Assembly: GCA_038259855.1 (NCBI GenBank)
Contig: JBBSOJ010000166.1
Coordinates: 1-7,375 of the forward strand
DNA: 7,375 nt
From: JBPOFM01 sp038259855
GTDB lineage: Bacteria; Bacteroidota; Bacteroidia; Flavobacteriales; Flavobacteriaceae
Direction of reading: 5' to 3'
Shown: positions 1 through 7,144 of the stretch, piece by piece
How positions within the stretch are numbered: position 1 is the first letter of the stretch
Layout of the letters: the number at the start of each line of letters is the position of its first letter
The notes under the pieces: model-generated
Databases searched by the model: none
The model's input: only the letters and a program-made list of their open reading frames with translations
What the model was told of the DNA's origin: nothing
Made by a program: the position numbers and the translations under genes

Positions 1-23
1 CCGATTCAAGTTTAAAACATCGG
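1..23 (-). terminator. Possible terminator stem cut by window edge
   Basis: CCGAT at 1-5 is exactly complementary to ATCGG at 19-23, with a 13-nt loop. It begins 2 nt after the stop codon of the serine hydrolase gene. The position fits a terminator or 3' end hairpin, but the stem is only 5 bp as seen and any T-tract would lie beyond the left edge, so this is a weak inference. Confidence 0.2.
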
Positions 24-25
24 TA

Positions 26-1687
26 TTATTCGATTTTTTTTGCAGGAATCTGCCGTCCATTCTGATTGAGTGTTAAGCTTGTAATTATTCCCGCATCATC
101 TTTATGAAACGTTATCTGCGCGACAACGACTTTCAGAAAAAATACATCTTCTCGTTCTGGGAACATTTCAAATTTCGGTTGCCCTGAAAGTTGTGCGAAT
201 ATCTGACTATCTTTTGTGGTTACTTCCATCACGACGCCAGGTGCCATTTCATAAGTACCACTATATTTTTTAAGATTTTTGGGGGCTATGGTGATCGCAA
301 TCTTTTCTGCAGGAGGTGTTTTATTGATTTCTTTACCTAGAGTTGTTTCGCCATTTATGGACATTTCAACAGCACGGGTACCATCCTTTTCAGAAAACAG
401 ATAGGCTGTGTTCCCGTTTTCAAATATAAATTTCGTGTTGGTCAATGGGTAGATCTCCATTTTGGTACTCCCTTCACGTTGACTGTATAATTGGCCCTTT
501 TCTAGGCTGATATGGCGTATAATATTACCTTCATATTCATAGGCGCCAACCCATTTTTCAAGATCTTTTTGAGACAATGTGATCGCATCTTTTTTATCTG
601 GAAATGGTTTCCCGATGGCCATCGCTGCAATTTTAGCGGTAAGTCCCGAAATATCCTTGCAATCGCAATTGGTCAATCCTGATACATATACATCCTCTTC
701 TGGTAGGTAAATGCCCATGGTGGAATAGCCAAAAATCCCACCGCCGTGCTGGATACTGGTCGAACCGTTAACATTCGTCTCTTCTAGACCATAGCCATAA
801 TTGATCCGATCGCCATTATTTAATGTGGACCCATGAATCGCTTTTTCATAGCTGGCTTTCGTTATTAATTTATAATTGTTCAACGCACTTTGCCATGTCA
901 ATAAATCTTCCGTTGTAGACATTAGTGAGCCTGCAGCATACGGTAATGTCATGCTTAAATAATTGGCATTTCGGTAATTGTTTTCATTTTCTGAATATCC
1001 TGAAGCGCGGTTTTGAATTAACGCCAATTTATGACCGTAACGTGAATTGGTCATTCCTATGGTCTCAAAAATATTTTTTTCAATAAAGTCTTCATAAGTC
1101 TGGCCAGACGTTGCTTCTATAATATATCCCAATAAAATGTATCCGGAATTGTTGTAGCGGAATTGCTCACCTGGTTCAAAATCCATTGGTTCATTTTTAA
1201 ACACATCAATCAATTCCGTTGGAGAAAAATCGATCTTCGAATTGGTCATAAAATTGACCATACCGGTATAGCTTTTAATTCCTGAAGTGTGATTGAGTAA
1301 CTGTTCAATCGTGATTTTTCTCCCTTTGGTAGGATAGTCGGGAATGTAAGTGGTGATGTCATCTTCAATCTTCAACTTGCCTTGTTCTTCCAACATTAAA
1401 ATAGCTACTGCTGTGAATTGTTTGGTTATGGATCCGATTTCGAAAACATTCTGCGGTGTCATAGGAATATTTAATTCAAGATCAGCCATTCCAAATGCCT
1501 TTTGATAGATGGGTTTACCATCTTTTGCAATTAAGAAACTAACTCCAGGACCGTCTGAAGGGTAAGCTTCTTTAAGTAAGTCATCAACTTGTTGATCTAA
1601 CATTTGTGCCTGTAACGATGTCCTTGAAACTAATAAAAGAATAAAAACACATAGGATTTTAATGGGTGTTGGTGATTTCATGTACAT
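26..1687 (-). CDS. Exported class C beta-lactamase-like serine hydrolase with two C-terminal beta-rich repeats
   Basis: This 553-residue protein belongs to the beta-lactamase/penicillin-binding-protein-like serine hydrolase superfamily (AmpC/EstB fold). A signal peptide (residues about 1-28, hydrophobic stretch IKILCVFILLLV, then SLQAQ) sends it to the periplasm or outside. Catalytic signatures are in the usual order: S86-I-T-K89 (SxxK nucleophile), Y178-N-N180 (YxN) and H314-G-G316 in place of the KTG box, which is common in esterase or peptidase members. After the catalytic domain (to about 362) come two similar segments, about 371-450 and 468-553, each with L.K.VG/SGTYE, a K/MEIYP- or KFEMFP-like turn and a final NG; they resemble the DUF3471-type C-terminal domain. 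C341 and C343 form a CxC pair. The start is the ATG of MYMK; a second ATG two codons later is equally possible. The substrate (peptide, ester or D-amino-acid bond) cannot be told, and nothing shows that it confers beta-lactam resistance. It lies 234 bp downstream of the FUSC gene, on the same strand. Confidence 0.93.
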   Translation of the reverse strand: MYMKSPTPIKILCVFILLLVSRTSLQAQMLDQQVDDLLKEAYPSDGPGVSFLIAKDGKPIYQKAFGMADLELNIPMTPQNVFEIGSITKQFTAVAILMLEEQGKLKIEDDITTYIPDYPTKGRKITIEQLLNHTSGIKSYTGMVNFMTNSKIDFSPTELIDVFKNEPMDFEPGEQFRYNNSGYILLGYIIEATSGQTYEDFIEKNIFETIGMTNSRYGHKLALIQNRASGYSENENNYRNANYLSMTLPYAAGSLMSTTEDLLTWQSALNNYKLITKASYEKAIHGSTLNNGDRINYGYGLEETNVNGSTSIQHGGGIFGYSTMGIYLPEEDVYVSGLTNCDCKDISGLTAKIAAMAIGKPFPDKKDAITLSQKDLEKWVGAYEYEGNIIRHISLEKGQLYSQREGSTKMEIYPLTNTKFIFENGNTAYLFSEKDGTRAVEMSINGETTLGKEINKTPPAEKIAITIAPKNLKKYSGTYEMAPGVVMEVTTKDSQIFAQLSGQPKFEMFPEREDVFFLKVVVAQITFHKDDAGIITSLTLNQNGRQIPAKKIE

Positions 1688-1697
1688 GGTATTTTAA

Positions 1698-1717
1698 CTC
1701 GTTTTTAATTAAACGAG
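1698..1717 (-). promoter_or_regulatory. 7-bp inverted repeat just upstream of the serine hydrolase start
   Basis: CTCGTTT (1698-1704) and AAACGAG (1711-1717) are perfect inverted copies around a 6-nt AT spacer. The near copy is 10 bp from the ATG at 1687, where the leader of the mRNA would contact the ribosome. It could be a protein-binding operator or an mRNA hairpin that affects translation initiation. The symmetry is seen directly; the regulatory role is inferred. Confidence 0.4.
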
Positions 1718-1747
1718 CATATTGAACATTAATTTTTGTAATAGGAC

Positions 1748-1759
1748 GATACTAGTATC
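1748..1759. promoter_or_regulatory. 12-bp perfect palindrome, candidate operator
   Basis: GATACTAGTATC equals its own reverse complement. It lies about 60 bp upstream of the serine hydrolase start codon, in the only non-coding stretch before this gene, which is a position suited to a dimeric regulator. I found no convincing TAnnTTTG promoter element on the minus strand in 1688-1921, so its relation to the transcription start is unknown. Confidence 0.3.
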
Positions 1760-1921
1760 TAGTTGGTTACATCCAGATACTTCTAAATAAAATAGTTATT
1801 TAAATTATGGAACAATTTACGTATTAAATCGCTCATTATCAATTACTTTTAAAATTTTCATTTCATAGTAATTGCTGTGCCTTCTCACAAGAAATCAATA
1901 TTATATTTTTAAGTGAACAAT

Positions 1922-4183
1922 TTATTCAACTGAAGATGTTGAGATAGAAGCTCGGTAATTGGAGGTGGATTTTTTTAAATTTTCAGATAGTGACTTTAAC
2001 CAACTCATGTGGTTGGCAATCAAATACGCTTCTTGCAATTGATGTAAGGTATCTTCGTCGAGTTCATTTAGACCTTTCTGAATGTTTTGATCACGTTGAT
2101 CGGATAATAGTCTATAGGATTCCAATAGCTTTTCTTCGGCATCTTGAATTGATGGGTGGTCGACTTCGATATCTGTATCGGTTTGTTCTAATATGCCAAA
2201 CGAGCTTTGCAAAGTTCCTGAAATTGTGTCTACAAGGGCATTGAATTCTTTTGAAGCTGGGGTTGTTTTATGGTTGATGATAAAGCTTCCAATGGATGCA
2301 ATGGCTGAAATAATGGTTTGATTGAGCGTCACCATATCATAAATAATCTGATACTCTTTTTGTTTAGATTTTGGATCTTGGGTTAAACGTTGAAAGGAAG
2401 CGTTTAGATTACTCATTGCCATAAAGGCTTCCTTTCGTGCGAGATTGTAGGCCAATCTATGCTCTGTTTTATCATGATATAAACTCTGTGTAGCCAATAG
2501 GTAAGTGATGTTCTTTTTAAGGACATTCAGTAGCACTTGTTTAAGATTGTCGGCTTCCCAACTCGGTAAAATAATGTAATTGGCGGCAACAGCTATAGCG
2601 GCGCCGATGACAGTATCAATCACGCGGTATTGTATGACTTCAAAGGCATCAGGATTAATCAATGAATACACGAACACAATACTGATGGTAATTAGCGCTG
2701 CAGCCGATTTATAGTTTTGCTGAATCAAGGAAAATGCCAATATCAGAGACACCAAGGCGATAATCGAATACACCACGGTGTTTTGTGTAATCAAAACGAT
2801 TCCGATGGCAATGACGGCACCAATAAACGTACCGATAATACGATCTTTAGAGCGTTCTTTGGTCAGTCCGAAGCTTGGTCGCATGATGACAACAATCGTC
2901 AATAAGATCCAATATGTATTACGAATGTCAAGAAATCGACCTAACATATACGCTATTACCATCGCTACCGTAAAACGTAAAGCGTGTCTGAACATCGTGC
3001 TATCCAAACTAAAATTTTGAACGACTACATTCAGTCGGTATTCTTGAAGCGTCAAAAACTGACTGGCATCCTGCCGCTTTAATGATACTTTAGATGCATC
3101 CTTCACATTTGCCATAACGCGTCGAATCGCCCTGATCTCTCGTAGCAGCTGTTCTTGGTAGTCATAGAGATTTTTTAGTACCAGAGCGCCTTCTCGTGCT
3201 TCTGGAAGTTTGACAGATTCAATATAGTCTGTGATTGCTGCCCTGGCTTGGTCCAAAGCATAGAGTAATCGATCCTTATTCGGGATCTTATCTTTTTGAA
3301 TCAACAATTCTGAAAGGCGTATCAAATGTTTGCCCATGATTTTGTTGAGGTTTTTGGCGGGCTTGAGGAATTGTTTCTGCGAGCCAAAAATATGGTCTAT
3401 GGTATCATAATCGAGATGTTTGGCTTCAACCAATTCAAAGATATTGATGGAAGAGAGAAAAATCAGCCACTGTTTTTCATCATAGTGGGACCGACCAGAA
3501 CGTTTTCGTTCAAGTAGCAAAACCTCTCTTAAGGTTTCGTGTTTTTCATTGATTTGATTTTGAAGCATCAACGCTTGCTTTAATAACGCCTCACGTTTTG
3601 TTTTTTTGGTTAGTAACTTGGCGCGAAGTTTCAGGTATTGCCCTGTATAAAGTAACGTGTCTGATAATAATTGGTTGTTGTCTTTTTTGGGTGCCAAGCG
3701 TTGGAAGATAAAAGACACTAGCAAATACCAAAGTCCTCCGATACCCATCAAGACTACTTGTAATAGAATTTCTTCAGCGGTTTCTTTAACAACGGCAAAG
3801 GCCAATACCATGGCTAGCAAACCAGAAAAAGATACTAGCGATGCCCGAAACCCATAAATAGAAATAAAGGAGACCGAGAAAGAAATCACCGCAATAGCCA
3901 ATAATAATAAGGGTAAAAATGGTTTGGCAAAAAAGATGATCGCTGTAATGACCATGGTTAAGCCAATACTGATTAAGATCGCATTTACTTTTCGCTTGAT
4001 ACTGCCTGGGATATCGCCCGGCGCATTTAAAAACGCACCAACAACAACCGCTGGCGCATACGTAAAATAGCCCATCGCAGACAATAACGCAAAAGGGATT
4101 ACGATCGCCACGCCAAGCCGAATGCCTCGGTCAAAGCTGGCGCCTTTTAGAAAAAGTTCAAGTTGCTTTATAAGGTTTTTCAA
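1922..4183 (-). CDS. FUSC/YccS-family inner-membrane protein (putative aromatic-acid/anion exporter type)
   Basis: The 753-residue product has the duplicated architecture of the FUSC/YccS/YhfK group. The first membrane block (about residues 21-160) carries NAPGDIPGSIKRK. A long charged helical cytoplasmic region (about 165-395) follows. The second membrane block (about 400-540) carries GRFLDIRNTYWILLT, RPSFGLTKERSKDR (435-448) and the RVIDTVIGAAIA motif at 520-531, then a helical cytoplasmic tail of about 210 residues. Related proteins include fusaric-acid resistance proteins and the AaeB-type aromatic carboxylic acid efflux family; the actual substrate here is unknown. The reading frame opens with TTG (CAA at 4181-4183 on the plus strand) directly after an in-frame TAA (4184-4186). 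The first internal Met is residue 37, inside the first membrane helix, so TTG is the most likely start. No Shine-Dalgarno sequence is seen, as expected in Bacteroidota. The gene is divergent from the bestrophin gene. Confidence 0.92.
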   Translation of the reverse strand: MKNLIKQLELFLKGASFDRGIRLGVAIVIPFALLSAMGYFTYAPAVVVGAFLNAPGDIPGSIKRKVNAILISIGLTMVITAIIFFAKPFLPLLLLAIAVISFSVSFISIYGFRASLVSFSGLLAMVLAFAVVKETAEEILLQVVLMGIGGLWYLLVSFIFQRLAPKKDNNQLLSDTLLYTGQYLKLRAKLLTKKTKREALLKQALMLQNQINEKHETLREVLLLERKRSGRSHYDEKQWLIFLSSINIFELVEAKHLDYDTIDHIFGSQKQFLKPAKNLNKIMGKHLIRLSELLIQKDKIPNKDRLLYALDQARAAITDYIESVKLPEAREGALVLKNLYDYQEQLLREIRAIRRVMANVKDASKVSLKRQDASQFLTLQEYRLNVVVQNFSLDSTMFRHALRFTVAMVIAYMLGRFLDIRNTYWILLTIVVIMRPSFGLTKERSKDRIIGTFIGAVIAIGIVLITQNTVVYSIIALVSLILAFSLIQQNYKSAAALITISIVFVYSLINPDAFEVIQYRVIDTVIGAAIAVAANYIILPSWEADNLKQVLLNVLKKNITYLLATQSLYHDKTEHRLAYNLARKEAFMAMSNLNASFQRLTQDPKSKQKEYQIIYDMVTLNQTIISAIASIGSFIINHKTTPASKEFNALVDTISGTLQSSFGILEQTDTDIEVDHPSIQDAEEKLLESYRLLSDQRDQNIQKGLNELDEDTLHQLQEAYLIANHMSWLKSLSENLKKSTSNYRASISTSSVE

Positions 4184-4203
4184 TTAGTGTTAAAATTTGA
4201 TGT

Positions 4204-4211
4204 CAAAGGTA
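4204..4211 (-). promoter_or_regulatory. Bacteroidota-type -7 promoter element for the FUSC gene
   Basis: On the minus strand this reads TACCTTTG, a full match to the Bacteroidota primary-sigma -7 consensus TAnnTTTG. It lies 20 bp upstream of the TTG start codon, so the mRNA would have a short leader of roughly 15 nt, which supports both the promoter and the TTG start. No clear TTG -33 element is visible at the expected distance (around 4231-4236), so the promoter may be weak or need an activator. Confidence 0.5.
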
Positions 4212-4217
4212 CTTTAT

Positions 4218-4233
4218 TTATAGGTCGCTATAA
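4218..4233. promoter_or_regulatory. 6-bp inverted repeat within the divergent promoter region
   Basis: TTATAG (4218-4223) and CTATAA (4228-4233) are inverted copies around GTCG. On the minus strand this lies directly upstream of the -7 element at 4204-4211, between it and the -33 position, where a bound regulator could act on the FUSC promoter. It is short and AT-rich and may be chance. Confidence 0.2.
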
Positions 4234-4328
4234 TTAAGTCGGTGGTATTTGTCAGTTGTCTTTAAGGAATTTTGAACGTCATTTAAAAAAACATTCTTTA
4301 ATTTAGCGCACTTTCAACAATACATCAC

Positions 4329-5192
4329 ATGATACAATACAATCCAAAAGACTGGATCACATTTATCTTTAGGTTTCATAAGTCAGACACGTTTAGAAAA
4401 CTGATTCCAATGATGTTCTTTATTGGGATATACACGTACATCGTGGGATATCTAGAAATTGAATACTGGAACATATCTGAAAAAAATCCATTGAATAACG
4501 TCACGGTCATGCACAGCATGCTTGGTTTTGTGATTTCTCTTTTGTTGGTTTTTAGAACTAATACGGCCTATGACCGATGGTGGGAAGGACGAAAGTTATG
4601 GGGTGCATTGGTAAACAATAGTCGCAATTTGTCAATTAAGATGTCGGTCATATTAAAAGATCAAAAAGATAAAGAGCACTTTAAAAAATTGATACCTGGG
4701 TATGCGTCGATATTGGCCAAACATTTATCAAATGACGCTACGGCGATGCAGCTCTTTGAGGATGCACATTTAGAAATCGACCATCATAAACACAGGCCAA
4801 ACCAAGTTGCGAAAATGATATTTCAAAAAGTGAATGATCTGTATGAGCAGAAAAAAATCACCGGTGATCAATTATTTATTTTGAATAGTGAAGTACAATC
4901 TTTTACAGATATATGCGGTGCATGCGAACGAATAAAAAACACACCGATTCCCTATTCTTACAGCGCTTTTATTAAAAAGTTTATCTTCTTTTATGTAATG
5001 ACTTTGCCGTTCGGGTATGTATTCAGTTTGGGAAATTATGCCATTCCGGTCGTGATTTTCATTTTTTATGTGCTCGCAAGTTTGGAGTTAATTGCCGAAG
5101 AAATCGAAGATCCATTTGGAACCGACGCTAACGATTTACCGATTGTTAAAATAGCATCAAACATCAAAATTCATACTGAAGAGCTTTTTTGA
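4329..5192 (+). CDS. Bestrophin-family membrane channel protein
   Basis: The 287-residue product matches bacterial bestrophin (YneE/UPF0187-type) proteins in length and layout. Predicted membrane helices lie at about 24-42, 60-76, 215-232 and 236-256, with a helical cytoplasmic section (about 95-205) between the second and third. The hallmark follows helix 2: L72-L-V-F-R76-T-N-T-A-Y-D-R83-W-W-E-G-R88, then W91-G-A-L. The C-terminal hallmark is E257-E-I-E-D-P-F-G-T-D-A-N-D-L-P271. Family members form pentameric ion channels in the inner membrane: eukaryotic ones are Ca2+-activated anion channels, while the characterised Klebsiella protein was reported to conduct cations, so ion selectivity here is open. 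The ATG at 4329 is used because the protein begins at the normal family position; no Shine-Dalgarno sequence is seen. A weak -7-like TAATTTAG occurs at 4299-4306, with a TTG 24 bp before it. The gene is divergent from the FUSC gene and convergent with the transglutaminase-like gene. Confidence 0.93.
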   Translation: MIQYNPKDWITFIFRFHKSDTFRKLIPMMFFIGIYTYIVGYLEIEYWNISEKNPLNNVTVMHSMLGFVISLLLVFRTNTAYDRWWEGRKLWGALVNNSRNLSIKMSVILKDQKDKEHFKKLIPGYASILAKHLSNDATAMQLFEDAHLEIDHHKHRPNQVAKMIFQKVNDLYEQKKITGDQLFILNSEVQSFTDICGACERIKNTPIPYSYSAFIKKFIFFYVMTLPFGYVFSLGNYAIPVVIFIFYVLASLELIAEEIEDPFGTDANDLPIVKIASNIKIHTEELF

Positions 5193-5258
5193 TATAAGGG
5201 TTTGTAATCATGGAAGGAATCGATTAATATCCGCAGGACAATTTTTTAAGGCCTTTAG

Positions 5259-6305
5259 CTAATGGTTAACAAGCGAGATAGCGTCAATTTCCGTTTTTGC
5301 CACCTGTATTGTATACGTTGCCACGATATCCTCCATAATTTTCAGATGAACATCATACGAGCCCTTATGTTTGAATTGATGTGTAAATGACATACTATCA
5401 TTATCCTTCAATAGTGTGCTGATCTCCAATTGATGTTCACGAGCGCCGCTATAATATACAAGTTGAATCGTGTCATCTTTAATAGGTACTAATGTTTTAA
5501 AATGAAACGTAATTTTGTCATTAATTAAAATTTCAAGATCCATCTTTTTTGGATGTATTGGGATGATTTGGCGTTCGAATGTTTCACCATAGATCAATGG
5601 TGGGGCACTAAAATTTGCATTATTAGTTATATCTAGTAGCGACCATCTAATATCGCTTGGGAAATGACTTTTAGCATATATCTTCGGATCTGCTAGAAAA
5701 TAGCCATCGTTATAAACTTCTACAAAACTGTTATTATTTACAATATATCCGCTGGACCACGTGGCGTCGCAGAGATACCACTGGTCATTCAGTTTTACTG
5801 CGTTCCAGGAATGGTTGACCATATCTAAAGATTTAACATTCGATATTGCTGTTCTGCCGTATCCATTGATAATTTCGGCTTCTATGTTGGCGAGTATGCA
5901 CATCGTCTTAATAAGATAGGCGTAGCCAGTACACATCGTTTTTTTGTCTTTTAATAATCTTTTGAACGTTGTTTTTTTATACTGATTATTCCATTCTAAA
6001 AATTCGCTCGGATCATTTTTGTGTTTTTTCCGCCTGCGTATGACTAAATCACTTTGGGGTATATCACTTTTGATATTGCCGCAGACCCATTTATATATGG
6101 CTCTAAATTTTTCCACATCTGTATCTAATCGCGACGTGAGATCGTAAACCAGAAGTGGGAGGTTATCAAGGGATTTACCGCCATATAAGTAGGCTCTTTC
6201 ATCTGCTCTGGTAAAATCGATGGTGGCAAAATCAGATTTTTGCGCAGCGCCATGCCGGTTGACAAACAAACAGAAGAATAGAACGACGTATTTGAATTTT
6301 ACCAT
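5259..6305 (-). CDS. Exported KY-type transglutaminase-like protein
   Basis: The 348-residue product has a transglutaminase-like (papain-fold) core of the kyphoscoliosis-peptidase/CYK3-like type. A signal peptide (residues about 1-21, KYVVLFFCLFV then GAAQ) suggests periplasmic or surface location. The domain opens with the helix VEKFRAIYKWVCGNIKSDI (64-82). The probable catalytic triad is C125 in KTMCTGYA, H165 in NHSWNAV and D180 in YLCDATWSSG. The segment YFLADPKIYAKSHFPSD (202-218), which follows the core, is also typical of this group. The C-terminal part (about 235-340) looks beta-rich, possibly an Ig-like domain, and has no catalytic motif I recognise. All three catalytic residues are present, so it may be an active cysteine protease or transglutaminase, but the substrate is unknown. 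The start ATG lies 6 bp after the stop of the upstream gene 6312-6983, indicating one transcript and perhaps translational coupling. Its 3' end faces the bestrophin gene 66 bp away. Confidence 0.88.
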   Translation of the reverse strand: MVKFKYVVLFFCLFVNRHGAAQKSDFATIDFTRADERAYLYGGKSLDNLPLLVYDLTSRLDTDVEKFRAIYKWVCGNIKSDIPQSDLVIRRRKKHKNDPSEFLEWNNQYKKTTFKRLLKDKKTMCTGYAYLIKTMCILANIEAEIINGYGRTAISNVKSLDMVNHSWNAVKLNDQWYLCDATWSSGYIVNNNSFVEVYNDGYFLADPKIYAKSHFPSDIRWSLLDITNNANFSAPPLIYGETFERQIIPIHPKKMDLEILINDKITFHFKTLVPIKDDTIQLVYYSGAREHQLEISTLLKDNDSMSFTHQFKHKGSYDVHLKIMEDIVATYTIQVAKTEIDAISLVNH

Positions 6306-6311
6306 GATGAA

Positions 6312-6983
6312 TTAGTGTTTTTTTGAGTTGTAAATTTGCTTTACCGCCACTTTGCCCATCAAAACGATCTCGCAAGAAGTCATATTTACATTCAATTCGA
6401 TATTCGATGCTGATTCTGAATTTTCAATGATAACTTTTTGAGTGTCAAAACCGATATAACTAAATAATAATACATCGCCTTTTTTGAGTAATTGTGGGAA
6501 TTTGAATTCACCATCAAAATTGGTCTGTGTTCCTATGGTAGTCCCTTCCAAAACTACATTGACACCCGGCAGTGGTAACTGATCATCAATGACTCTGCCC
6601 TTCACAACAATATTTTTTAAGTGTTGAGAAGTTTCAATCTGTGAAATATTTTTGTCCTGAGATGCCGCAGTTATTGGCACATTCTGGGATTGAGCTGAAT
6701 GATACGAGAACAATGATAGACAGGCCAAACCAATACCGCTCCAAAAACTGACTTTTTTATGTTGTAGAACAGCGCTATCTAGCTGGGTGCTTTTAAAACG
6801 TCCACACGTGTTTGCGTTGCTTTGATTTTTGAAGTGAAGGATGATCTGCTCGTCACTCATTTTTGTAAAATCAATAACGTCATGCTTGCAAGAGCCACAA
6901 AAGCCGCCGTTGGGCGTTGAAGCAAAGCTGTTGAAATTTTCGGAGCAAGGTGTTTTGATGTTTAGGCTGAATTGATTTTTCAT
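6312..6983 (-). CDS. Inner-membrane protein with four-cysteine N-terminal domain and CarboxypepD_reg-like domain
   Basis: The 223-residue product has three parts. Residues 1-75 form a cysteine motif, C13-X15-C29-G-S-C32-X27-C60-G-R-F, with VIDFTKMSDEQI between; this domain is widespread among Bacteroidota proteins of unknown function, and the four cysteines could bind a metal or form a redox centre. Residues about 79-97 are a single membrane segment preceded by HKK, so the Cys domain should be cytoplasmic. Residues about 125-190 are a CarboxypepD_reg-like (SusC/TonB-plug-neighbour type) beta-sandwich with KGRVIDD, LPGVNVVLEGTTIGTQTNFDGEF and FSYIGFDTQKV, expected in the periplasm. A short tail LMGKVAVKQIYNSKK ends the protein. 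There is no TonB-dependent receptor barrel, so it is not a truncated SusC: the N-terminal domain and complete tail argue for a whole gene. It is the first gene of a two-gene operon with the transglutaminase-like gene. Function is unknown. Confidence 0.85.
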   Translation of the reverse strand: MKNQFSLNIKTPCSENFNSFASTPNGGFCGSCKHDVIDFTKMSDEQIILHFKNQSNANTCGRFKSTQLDSAVLQHKKVSFWSGIGLACLSLFSYHSAQSQNVPITAASQDKNISQIETSQHLKNIVVKGRVIDDQLPLPGVNVVLEGTTIGTQTNFDGEFKFPQLLKKGDVLLFSYIGFDTQKVIIENSESASNIELNVNMTSCEIVLMGKVAVKQIYNSKKH

Positions 6984-7017
6984 GATCGTCTATTTTTAAT
7001 GTTAGAATACAGTAAAC

Positions 7018-7031
7018 CTAATGATCATTAG
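7018..7031. promoter_or_regulatory. 14-bp perfect palindrome upstream of the two-gene operon
   Basis: CTAATGATCATTAG is its own reverse complement. It lies 34 bp upstream of the ATG at 6983. It overlaps a minus-strand sequence TAGGTTTA (7013-7020), one base off the TAnnTTTG -7 consensus, so a dimeric repressor bound here would block that promoter. No matching -33 TTG is seen. The palindrome is certain; the operator role is inferred. Confidence 0.4.
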
Positions 7032-7088
7032 TCGATTTCGAAACCCATCTTGAGGGAAGTGCTTGTTTGGTTGAGGCAAAAGCTCATT

Positions 7089-7105
7089 ACGGTTAGGGCA
7101 ACCGT
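7089..7105. repeat. Small hairpin, 6-bp stem
   Basis: ACGGTT (7089-7094) and AACCGT (7100-7105) form a perfect 6-bp stem with the 5-nt loop AGGGC. No T-run follows on the plus strand, so it is not a typical terminator. On the plus strand its right half includes GGGCAACC, which resembles some ECF-sigma -35 boxes, but no matching -10 box is evident. Confidence 0.3.
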
Positions 7106-7144
7106 TATATTAGAAGCATAACAAAGCATAAAAATCCATCGAAA

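Noticed and set aside
26..1687. Calling the serine hydrolase a beta-lactamase resistance gene
   Set aside because: The SxxK/YxN/HGG set and the added C-terminal modules fit the broad esterase/peptidase-like group; nothing in the sequence points to beta-lactam hydrolysis.
1876..1889. TGTG/CACA hairpin as terminator for the FUSC gene
   Set aside because: The stem is only 4 bp and no T-tract follows on the minus strand.
1990..3857. Several plus-strand open frames of 62-84 codons
   Set aside because: They lie entirely antisense to the well-supported FUSC gene, have low-complexity or improbable compositions and no recognisable domain; they are shadows of the real frame.
4272..4306. TTG...TAATTTAG as a bestrophin promoter
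   Set aside because: The -7 box has one mismatch and the 24-bp spacing to TTG is longer than the usual range, so it is mentioned only as a weak candidate within the gene entry.
5193..5258. Possible shared terminator between the convergent bestrophin and transglutaminase-like genes
   Set aside because: Only an 8-bp AAGGCCTT palindrome without a loop and a T-run on its left side is seen; there is no stem-loop plus T-tract of terminator quality.
6312..6983. Truncated SusC/TonB-dependent receptor
   Set aside because: It has the CarboxypepD_reg-like domain but also an N-terminal Cys domain, an internal membrane anchor and a complete tail, so it is a separate intact family rather than a broken receptor.
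7028..7129. Minus-strand 33-codon open frame (MLCYASNITVALTV...)
   Set aside because: It has an ATG and a mildly hydrophobic start, but no TAnnTTTG promoter with correct spacing, and it runs through the hairpin at 7089-7105; a frame of this length is expected by chance.
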